DNA of 64,000 nucleotides, from assembly GCF_032854445.1 (NCBI RefSeq), contig NC_088295.1, positions 71,762,028 through 71,826,027 of the forward strand, given 5' to 3'. Made by a program: the position numbers and the translations under genes. This document shows, in pieces, positions 27,301 to 39,300 of this stretch (the stretch's first letter is position 1; each line of letters opens with the position of its first letter). A model generated the notes under the pieces. It ran no database searches, was not told the DNA's origin, and saw only the letters and a list, made by a program, of their open reading frames with translations. This stretch comes from Liolophura sinensis (Eukaryota > Mollusca > Polyplacophora > Chitonida > Chitonidae).

Positions 27301-30300
27301 TTTTCTGACTGTATCTGAACTTCATTATACACCAGCTACTACCACCAATTAGAAAATGACAGACTACATGTGCAAACCTATCCACACATCATTAAGCCAG
27401 ACCGGGTTTATTTTGAAAGTCGTGCGATGGATAGTAGTAGTTCACGACCACATGGTCCAGTGAGTATAGCAGCACACACAGATGATCTGATGTGAGGCGG
27501 TGATTAGTGGCAGGTGAGGTAAGATCGATTAAGGTGAGTCTTTGAGAGTCTGAGATAGCAGGAGACCAGAGATCATTAGCCAGGTATTAATAGTCTCTTA
27601 CCTGAACGCCCCAACACGATAACTCAGCTCATCCATCCAACAGGCACGAAAACCGCTTACTCTAATCACTAAACATTCAATCGTGTCAACTAAGAACATT
27701 CTGCTTTAGTACACGGGCCGACTATGGGCTTGTTAGACATGATGACGCAAAAACGATGAAAAATATGTAAATGTATTAAATACTTTTAAGAGATATGCAT
27801 CATTCACACTAAGAATGCATGTCTATACAATGAATTTATTATCACCTGGATTACTCATGCGAAATACTATTAGGCAGATCGTACAGTACCATATATGGAT
27901 ATCTGCATGTATCATAAACGCATAAGGTGATGGCATGTTCAGGCATAATCAGTTCTAATCGTAACTATAAACACAACAAGAATATATTAACAAGCCATGC
28001 CTACATGACCAGACCGGAGCATGTATCTCAAAATGCACAGCTCCCTAAAGAGTAACCGTAAGTTGTACAAGCACAGTGATCTGTACTGAACAGTGACCAG
28101 GCAAAACCTCAACTAAAAATAACGTTAGATCTACGTCTAGCATTTCTCACTGATCTATACTATAAGCCTTATAAAAGTGAAAGTTAGTCCATACACGTAC
28201 GTGTACACAAAAACAATATCAGGGATACAAACTTATTTTCCTTCTTATAAATTCACCACCTTATCAGGTGACTTCTTCATAAATTTTTACTTTTGGCACT
28301 TTTTTTTTAAAATACTTTCATATAGATAAACACCATGTGACTGATGCTTCCAAACAATATATATTCTTCACAAACTAAATTCAGTATTTTGTCATTATTC
28401 ACAACCATAAAATTAAGTTTTCAAAAAATTATGCGTACACTTTCTTGTGATTATATTCATTACATGTACTTGAAAAATGTGAGATAGCTTTGTAGTCATT
28501 GTTTCTGCTGTGCTACTTGAACAGGTACACGTGAATGTAATGTGTATGTCATTTTATCTTTTCACAAGATCTAGAGTCATACAAGCCAGGTGGGTTTTAC
28601 ATACACACTGCCCAAAGCTATGCAGTACACTTCATTAATACTGCATTATATATGCATGTATACAATGTATTATGTATGTGTCACAGTGACTGACCAAAGC
28701 TAAGGACCCTAGCCTGTAGCTGCCCTCAACCTCCCAGCTACAGCACCTACATCTAAGTAAACCATCCCTCTACAGTGAAGACCAGGTATGCCTGGCATGG
28801 GTCAACAATAACAGGTCTTGTGGCAACAGTCTGGACTATGTTAAGGTCTCTCACAATGACCCAAGGGTTTACTAACAGCTCTAGGAGAACACTCTCCACC
28901 ATAAACTATTTCCAGGTGACATCTCTTAACACGGCAAATCCCAGCCATATAAAAGCTGTCTGCCAGCTCCCCCACCCCTTCAAACACTGCCAGTCACAGC
29001 CATTCTACACCCAAGACAAGGGCAACAGTCCAGCAAACCAAGGAAGCCAGCTATAAATCCTACATCATTTAACTGATAAGATCAAGCAGGGCTTCAGGGC
29101 AAAATCCTTTGGGGCAACTTCTGGCAACAGTAAAATCAATTAAATGGGCTCATGTATTGAAGGGAGATTTCAATATTCTCTGTCAGGCTTATTACACTAA
29201 CAGCAATTTCTCTGGCTCTCCAAAATGACTTGACCCCTTATAAGATGCTACATACAGGAGTTCTAGCTAAACAAGCACTTTTTCCGTATGTCTACTGCAC
29301 AAAAGTACTGTGCTCGAGATATGAATAAATCATGTACATCTTTAGGTATATTGGGGGGAGAGCTCTTACATAATGTTTGATTTATGAGATTGACTGTCAA
29401 CAAAACCATTCCCATGTTGGTTGGTAAATAGATTTACAACATCTAAAGTCTCTAACACTACTGTAATGATTCACATAACCACAGTCTGGAACATTAATGG
29501 ACAATCCTCCTGTTCAATACCTGTGGCTTTGAAATAAATGTTGGTGCTGGCAAGGACAAGCTAGTCTACATCTACATGTATAACATGTAGCTTGCTATAT
29601 ATAGAGCCCAGCAAAGGCCCAGGTTTCTATTTCCATCTACTTTAGGCATTCCTTCAGGTTACAGTTTGAAGGATCCAGTTACACCAGGGATAAGCCAGCC
29701 CATCATTTCTGTCCTGTTCAAAGCATCTCATCCAACAGTGGAGTGGGAGTGTGGAGGTTAGAGAGATGGTCAGTTAATAGCTCCTCAGGCTATAGTGGGT
29801 GAGTAGAGATCATTAACAAACACAACATTGCTCCAGGCCACACACAACTTCAATCCCCATGGGCAGATTGTTAGATATCTATATGGTACTCTGGCAACAC
29901 CTGACCTTCAGACCTACCACTGAGTAAATTAGATCATTGATTAATCTTCTATAGCTGTCTGATACTACATGTACACTGCCAGTTGTGTGATGATGTAAAT
30001 ATGGTCTTCCTTATAAACAGGGGCTCTTATGCTACACTTCTTCTGTGCCAATCCCGATACTTACAGAACACCCAAAGAACCCGTGTTGATGTACTAATTG
30101 CAAATCATGCCATAATTGCTCCATATTATATAATGGGAGATGCTAATTAAGAGTGTATGCATGTTTATTATAGCATATGCCACATCCATATTGTTTTGTG
30201 CTAACATATCAGAAGCAGCAGTGTCATACTAGGTTTAGGTTTACTTATCTAAACATTTGATTGCTATTTTATAGCATACATGTAGTGTTATGTGCACAAC

Positions 30301-33300
30301 TGCCGTCAGCTCCTAAATTTAGCTTGCCACTGTTTACATATGCTGAGTTCAGGGCCTGCTGTCTGCCTCTGCCTTAGACTGTTCCAGAATATGCTCAGTT
30401 CGGGGCCTGTCTGTTTACAACAAGTGTTCAAGAATTTTCTTATTCTAGAAAACTCCACCAGTCTATATAAGACCTATGAAAGCAGGTCAAAAGGGAAGAA
30501 AGGAGAATCATCTCCACGGAGCACTTGTTCAGTCTGAACTTGTATATTCAATATATGCTCCTGTGTACACAGTGCTTATTAGTACACGGACCCTGTCTGT
30601 GGAATTTTGTGTATATTTCGTCATACACTCAGTTATACTGTGGATTTTCCCTCTTATTTGTGCATTTATGCCTTTATGGTTTTCCGCATTGTGGAACATA
30701 TGCGTCCGTTTGGACTTGACACCGTTGTACGTGTAAATACTTAGTATTTGTATAGATACTGCTATCCTTTCTTGTTAAACTTAAGTACTTTAGTATTTGT
30801 AAAAGTCTTGTTATCTGTTCTTGTTAAACCTAATAAATTGTTGTAAAATAAAATCTGCTGGTTTTGGTTACATTTTTGTGCGGCTAAACTGTCGTGTATT
30901 TCAAACAAGCCATCTCTTTATAATACAGACAGTTTGGGTCGTAACAGTAGTCATGAAGAATGCTTCATTCACAGATATATAACACTGGTCAGTCTAATTA
31001 GTGGAGGAAACCTGGTGAATCTTTATATAAACCATTGCACGCATATGTACATGTAACCTGAAAATCTGACATTAAGCCACAGCCAAGCCAAGGCATGTTT
31101 AGCAATAAGTAATAATGTTCTTTCATTTGCTTCATTATCTAAAGCAAGTAATAGAATTAAGTTTAAGCCTGACAGCCAAACCAAAACCACAGAGAGTACA
31201 CTGCTGATCAAACCTATCAGTCTTTGTATATGATTTGACACAAGCAATACCTACATGTAAAGCGGTTACACCACTCTACATGTGTAGTGCCTCTGTGCTA
31301 AGAATACAGCATCTGTAACTGCATCCTAACTACCACTAACTGCCACGTGGGCGCACTGAACAGCATGTTTGCCTATAGATGTAGTGTAGATCATGTTAAA
31401 CTGGACAACCCATATGTACATGTATTGTCTCTTTTCCTTTTCTTTTCTAGCTTCACAGGTGTGTGTCAGATGAGTGCATCTTGACTGCAGTGAAATATCT
31501 CCACCCAACTGAACTAACAAAGGTATAACTACCACTGACCTGGGTCAGTTTTGTCCAGATGACCCTGGAACCATACAGATAGAAAGTGAACATGCATGTG
31601 CAGCAAGTGGGATACTAGAGCTCTAAACCACAGAGCAGTGAGTTGTAGCTCTTGTAGTGTCGGCCCAATGCGGGATACCATAAATGGGCCAGGTGCATTT
31701 CAGGCTGGTTAACAGACCAATGGTCAAGGTCATATACAACACAATGTAATAGTCAACCAGAACATTGGACCCCTTGTGCCATGTGTTAAGATGTAAGCCA
31801 TAACATTACAGGGTTTAGAAGGCCCAAATTGGTTTGCATTCTCTGTTAATATTTTGAGCACATTTGAATTTCCATGCCATGTGAGTTATACAAGCCGGCT
31901 GTTAAATTTCATATTTTAATTTTGGTAACAATTTGACATTCACTATCACAAGAATGAGCCACTCTCTTGTCCTGCACTATATGGGATGTGCACTGTAGTG
32001 GTAACACTGGACAAGGTGTTTAATGCATTTTGAGCAATACATTCCAGTGGCCCTTAGTTGAAAGTTGTGATGTGTTCCTTGTGACTGAATTTGTGTGGAA
32101 GCTGGTAGGTTCCCGTATTTGGCCTAAATCACATGAGGGTGTATGTAGGCTTACTCAGATGGACAAGATCTCTACAAGGTAAAATAATGCATGTGCTAAT
32201 CTGGAACATGCAGGGCTGTGTATATAGTCTACATTTCAGTGACTGTTGAGAATAGTGGTACTATACATACATACTATATGTATGTGGGGAAGAACAGTAC
32301 AATATGCTGATACAGGAGTAGGTAAGGAATATAGGACGGGTGCAAAGAGTGTATACTGGATTAGGCTATATGTACCTGTCATATAGCTGGACACAATATA
32401 CAATATATAATAGGTGGGTGGGTAGACATGAAAGTTGCCATGACAAGGAATTATACTGGGTACAGGTGCTAAGAGCATAATAGATAGGAATAACCTGACA
32501 TGTGGAAACAGGTGGGTATAAAGTGGGTGTGTATGTACAAGGCCATGGGTGCACACAGACACCGCAAGGCTGACGCTGTGGCGAGACAACTCACCTCTAC
32601 CGCCCTTGTTAGAGTCATAAATTGTGGGCATCTGAGAGCGAGCAGAGTATGGGGAGGGATGAGTCTCAGCAGGGTCATAATCTGAGATTCTCCCCACAGC
32701 TCGGTTTCTCGGGTTCCGTCTCTCTAAGCACAGGAGAGAAAAACAGCAAACCATGCAAAACAGAAAAGACAACTCATGCTGGAAAAAAAAACATAATCAT
32801 CAACAAAAAACAGGAATCAACCCGAGTGATCCATTATGTCATTTGAGATAATACACCTGTCTGTCGTGTTGTATAATACAATCCTTGGCAACGTTCAATT
32901 TGAGATGGTTGGAATCACTAACAGATCATAAGTTCACACTATACAGTTCAGTGCTATGCTAAATCTCCTGTGTCTGCAACTGTGTCAATATTCAACACAA
33001 CTGCCACTGAACTTCTGCTGCATGTTTTTTTGTTGTTTTTTTTTCAGACAGCATTTCTCAGATGTCTGAAATATATTTCAGTCATATACTTGCATACTTC
33101 ATGTGTGGTGGTTGACAAAAAGTGTATGCTTATCTTATGCTAAGCTGCACAAAACTGTAGCAACTTAAATCAAGCACAGCCTGTTGTTATTAAACACTTG
33201 TTCTACATTCACACAACAAAGTGTAGGATAACTGTTTTCTTTGCTAAACTTAATCACTTGTTCAAATCATTATTAGGTGTTTTCTGAATACACCAGAAAG

Positions 33301-36300
33301 CTATAAAAGCTACCACATTATTCTCGAAAGCTATAAAAGCTACCACATTATTCTCACACACTTGAACAATGTGAGAAAAGGCTTACTGTTATAATCTACC
33401 TGTAAATCTAATCAAGCAAAGCCTGAAAACACAAAAGAGGGGTCAAACCAAACCACATCAAAAAAACGTAAAATCAGTTGTTGCAGTATTTCAACGCACA
33501 AGATTAAACACCTGAATTTGAATGACTTAATGTGATGAGATGAAATGAAAAATGTAACATGAAAGCATGAACATAATTAATTGATGACCAACTACAACAG
33601 TAATGAATAAGGATACAAACAGACATTTAACCGTACTAATGAACACTGACAACAATAAACACACAAATGAAAACAAAGGAATACAAATTTCAACAACAGT
33701 AACTCAATGACAATGTTTTAGGGAGAAACGACACCATAACACCAATGTTAAATCATTCAATAATAACCCCAGTGTTCAAGGCAGGTCAATGTAAATGTAC
33801 TGAGAGATAATGTAAAGGAGTTATACCGTCATCTATAGCCTGTTCTGGCCTATGCATCTCCTGCTCATCTCGATGAACTTTCACACCCCGGTACGAAACT
33901 TCACTGGCAATCTGTGCACTCTTGGAGGCTCGCAGTGTTTCCAAATCGTCCGCAATCGTTTGTTTAGTTCCTTTCATTTTTTCATAATCTGCATGGTAAG
34001 TAAGCTTAAAACAAAGAAAAAAAAAACCCATAACTTGAACAGGTAAAAATGGCTAACTTCGAAACCAGTAAAATTGCAGAGTTATTTACGCCGCTGTAAG
34101 CACTTAAGCTATCTAGCAACACTGTTCACATCTGTGTACTCATCGTCAAGTCAAACACAACTCATGTATGTTTATTCCAGTGGCAATCTTAACACAATGT
34201 AAAACTGTAGGTTTCTTCAGGAGTAATCCTTGTAATATACACAACTGTAGATTTATTCCTGTAGTAGTCATAATATTACCCAAGAAAATTACTTGCCAAG
34301 GAAAATGATGAAAGTATTCTGAATTTAACTGTATGAGTGAAAATGTTTGTGGATACCGAAATATGATTGGATTAGTGTCATACTTTCACAGATCACCTAC
34401 AATGCTCTGGTTGTTCGTATTCTGCTTCAATCTCAGATTTTCTGGAGTGTCCCGCCACAGCAGTAAACTTTGTAGTGGGATAATGACTAAAAACACAAAA
34501 ACAAATGCGTACATGTAGCTGAAAAACTGATGAATACTGGTGGCACCTAGTTACAAAAATTGCTTGAATTTTAAACTAAGGATACTGTGCACCTGTACGG
34601 GGTAATGTTTACCCACCCAAAAAGGGTTTAATACATGTACATCTAATCACTAGGAAGCCAGTCTGAATCTAGTTCACAACTGTTCCACAGAAAGAAACTG
34701 GTGCAACATCACAAGTACACCCAACACCTAAGTGCAGTCGCACTGGAACAAATGACAGTCCACAACTTGTTCAAGACTACACCATTCAAACAGATACGTA
34801 CATGTCTACCTTGTAACAAGGTCGATGTTTGCATGCAGATTTTTCCACGTAATGAAATCCTATCACAAATTGGTTTTCAGTATGCATGCTGTTTAGTGGC
34901 AGACTTGTTTAAGCTAAAGTACATTTCAAATAAGTCTGTCACTGCCCACTGTTTTATGTTCTCTTTTTATGGAAATCCAGACTGAAAACTTTCTACAGAT
35001 GAAGAAGAGGACTTTATGCAGCCAACACAAAACTTAAAGGGAAATTATGTTGGGTGTGCTGTATATGTACACAGTTCACAACAGACATGTATGTATATGA
35101 GTGAGTGAGTGCTTGGGGTTTAACATCGTACTCAACAATTTTTCAGTCATATGACGACGAAGGAATCATTAGGGTGCGTGTAATGTGCCTCCTTGTTGCA
35201 GGACGGATTTCCACCGCTCTTTTATTTAGTGCTGCTTCACTGAGACGACTTACCGAAGGCAAGTAAGCCGCCCCGCCCGAGCCATTATACTGATATGGGT
35301 CAACCAGTCGTTGCACTATCCCCTTCATGCTGAACGCCAAGCGAGGAAGTTACAACTACCTCTTTTGAAGTCTTAGGTGTGACTCGATCAAGGATTGATC
35401 CTGGATCTACCGGTCCCGAAGCGGACGCTCTACCAACTGTGCTATCCAGGCCGGTTTGTATGTATATGAGACTACATTTCAATTCAGCAGAAAAAGATGT
35501 ACACTGCATACACGTCAGAATTATGCACAGCTGTCCATTTTGGTCAAGCGAAATTTGCCCTTTATTCCATGAATAGAACTAAACTGTACGTAACTACATA
35601 TATGTCACTTGCATGTAAATGTTCTTGTTTGTACACTGTATGTATCCAATACCTTGTCACATACATGGAGATCACTAAACCATGTAAATTAATGGCACAC
35701 AAACTTTGAAAGCAACAAGTATGCCTGAGAACATCACAAACCAACAAACATGTATTAAAGCATGTTTAAGAACAATAATGGGATTTAAATGTGCACATAT
35801 TTTCTATTAATATTGAAGAGACTGTTTGTGACACTTCAAAATTTTTTTCTTATCATAATACTCACGCAGCACAGTACGGCATCTTATCATAACCTTTGTA
35901 ATTTTTCATATTTAGTGTCATCGAACAGGTCGAACATCGAAAACACCCTTTGTGCCAAAACTGTAAAAGAAAAAAAAAGAAAAAACAGACAATTAATAAA
36001 TTTAAAACATTTTACATGCATCCAGATACACACATATGCAGAACAAATAATGGGATATAATCAGGTAGTTACACTAGATACAGCCACATGAGGAAATAAA
36101 GTAAAACATAAAACACCTGTACCTCATTTTTACGCCTGCATTGGAACCAAATGTCCCTTGGTGGTTTAAGTTATAATGCTTTTGGCAGTACAACAAAGGT
36201 CTGTACATATATTAAAGCATGAATGGCATTCAACATTTTAATGAATTCTTCTGTTTTTCTTACAAAATTAGGAATATGACCTGGTGGCAGGTAGGTAGGT

Positions 36301-39300
36301 GATATTTCTACCCCAGGATGGACATGTACATACATGCATACATCTATTGGAGAAAATGATCTGGGCACTTATATTATATTGGGTTCAGATGCATAGCCTG
36401 CAATCAGACATCGAATTGTTGTTCAAGAGATGTAAAATCAAAATATCACAGTCTCGCAGAAAAACATCTGTTTTGCTTTACCTAGCATCAGTGGACACAA
36501 CAGTCAGACAGCAGAACCATTAAAAGGTTTTAAATATGCGAAGATGTTAGTGAAACGACTTTAGAAACTACTCAAATAAATGCAATCATCATGAGACCTT
36601 ACATGTAGTTTGCATGATAATGATATACACATATACCAAAACATCATTTACTGAATAGTAGAACTTGTGATCCATATATTTGTTATGTTATCCAACTTAA
36701 CTTCTAAATGCCATTGAAAAAAGTCCTGTAGTATGGTTATGTATGTAGTTTGGGACCATTGGTGTTGTTGATGGCAGTGTAATGAGAGGATAACTAGTCA
36801 CTTTAATATATTTTAACAAGGAAACAGCCTGATGGATGGTGCAAGCTTTATTGCATGATGCACAATTAAGATTTTTTGTACTAGGCTGATCAGTTTTTGA
36901 TGTAAAGCAGGGGGGGGGGGTGCTACATATCGAGGAGCAAAGCTGATGATATACACCCATAAAAGTACCATGTATATCCTTGACCAACCATGTAAAAAAA
37001 ATAGCCAATGCACTAAACTTTGTTTTGGGATTTTTCTTTCTTTTTCACAATGTTAATTTTTTTAAATGTTTTATTATCTTCAACAACAAAAAAAGATTCC
37101 TGACCGACCCTTTTTGCTGACATGGTCGGGTTAAGGATGGTATCATTGAATAGACTATTTTGCATCTGTACAATGTAGTCAAATAAAGAAAACACAAATC
37201 TAGAAGTTTTGTCAATTTATTAATGTGCCTTTTGAAGATCCATTGTGTTATGTTGTACAGATGTATTGATTATTTATTCATTTATTTGACTGGTGTTTTA
37301 TGCCATGCTCTAGAATAATTCACTTATACCACAGCGGCCAGCGTTTGTGGTGCGAGGTAACTGGGCAGAGACTGGGGGAAAACCCACAACCATCCTCAAT
37401 TTGCTGAAAGACTTTCCCACATGTGTCAATGTATTATACGATCAACTAATAAAATAAAATTCAGTAAATCACACCATATGAACATGGATTAGCCAAATGT
37501 ACATGTGAAAATCCTTGAACAAAAGCACCATGTACAACGAATGTGAAATTGTCTATAACCAAATCTACATGTACACATACATGTACACATACAAGTACAA
37601 CTGTATTAACCAGTGCACTCATCAGTGCCATAATGCATCACAATCAGTAGCCATAGCAGCAGACTGCAGACTTTGGGCTGACTCAATTTGGTTGTCCACA
37701 CTCTAAATGGCCAATGCACAAAAACTTATTTGGAGTGCATTACAATGATTTCAAGGGCCGAAAACTACCTTGGGCTATCAATAAAAGTGTTCATTATGTG
37801 AAACCTGATCAGCCCTCAAAAAAGGGCCCTGGTTTTTACTGGGATTCTGACAGAAATCTGTGTTTTTAATAAATATATTTTTCTACCAATGTTAATTTAA
37901 CATTGTGGACTTTGCAGAAAATTGGGAGCTACATGTGCATTTAGGCTATGTTTGTGTAACGCAGTAGCATTAACCCAATCCACCATTTCCAGCTCTAGGT
38001 ACATGTACATGAAATTCTACTCCGTGGCAAAAACTAGAAAACTTCACAAAGATGTTTAAAGTTCGCTCTAGGCATTCTCCAAAACTACAGACTGTAATAT
38101 AGTAACATATGCCTTTGCTGTATTTTACTGTTTTTGAAAACTGACAAATCATGGAGAATGTAACACCGAGTCTATGGAGGTTTGATTTGATTCTGACATA
38201 TCTGTCAACATTATCTCACTGGGTTTTGGGAACTTGAAGTTTATATGTTAATCTCAGACATATTCAGTACACTCTATTTTACATCTAGGAGTGTATCGTC
38301 TACTTTTTTAAAGCATATTTATGACTGTACACCTTTTTATCTGGAGCACCTTAGGAATGCTTACAAACATGTAAATGTATGTACACTTACATATATATAT
38401 AAGTTGATAACAAGTACATGTAGTTTTTGAAATGGATACAATACAGCTATGATCATGCAATAACACGGCACACTGAGATTCGTTAACTCAACACCAGTCA
38501 TCCTATATATGATAATATTACACATTAGTACTTTAATGACACATTGTAATTATTACACAAATGTTCCAGTTGATAAGAAATTAGATTCACATTTCATATT
38601 CACCCACGTAGGTTTAATAAGCATACAACTTTTACACTTGAAGAGCAGGCAGTGTGAAGGCTTAGTCCAACTGCATACGCATGTATAAAGTAACAAGTCC
38701 TTGAAATGAACAGCTCATTAATTATGTGCAGGAACATGCACCATAATCTGAAGTACATGAACACAAAATAAAAACTCCTATCCTACACCAGAAGCAGAGC
38801 TGTAAAACTCTTGCAATGGTCAAGATCTAATGTAGCTTTAAGACATGCATGTACATGATTGACAACTCTCACAGTACAGTTTCGGGTCACTGGATATGTT
38901 CTCTTCCTTCGCCACGATATGGCTGAAATATAGCCGATGTGGCGTTAAGCCATAATCATTCATGCATTCATTCTGTTGTCTTTCATGACCATACATGTAC
39001 ATACATGTATAGTATAGTATGGTATATGAATGTATAAAGTACATCTGTTTCTTTTTCATAAATAATGGCCTAAAGACATACTTTATAACCATGGATGTCA
39101 AGTGTTTGCACATTTTTTTAATTGTTTTGCTTGTACATGTAACTGTGATTTTATACATGTATTGCACTTAATTACACTATACTGTACATATGTATACATA
39201 CGTGTACGCACGTGATCAACCAGAATGGTGTGAAAATGAGGCAAAACCCTGTGAACTGCATTACAGTGCATGTGCTACATATATGTAGTTTTCTTCACCT

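Larger units (their letters stand above)
22578..32594 (-). other. LASP1 intron 5
   Basis: 10-kb intron. It holds the 342-bp tandem repeat with an assembly gap (24.06-25.25 kb), a possible isolated donor near 27.6 kb (see findings) and a solo LTR (30.29-30.95 kb). The remainder is AT-rich with many ACATGTA words and no exon that I can support. Confidence 0.5.

Noticed and set aside
32236-32772. 178-codon minus-strand frame
   Set aside because: Only the part at 32595-32723 is a real Lasp exon; both extensions read into intron across a good acceptor and donor.
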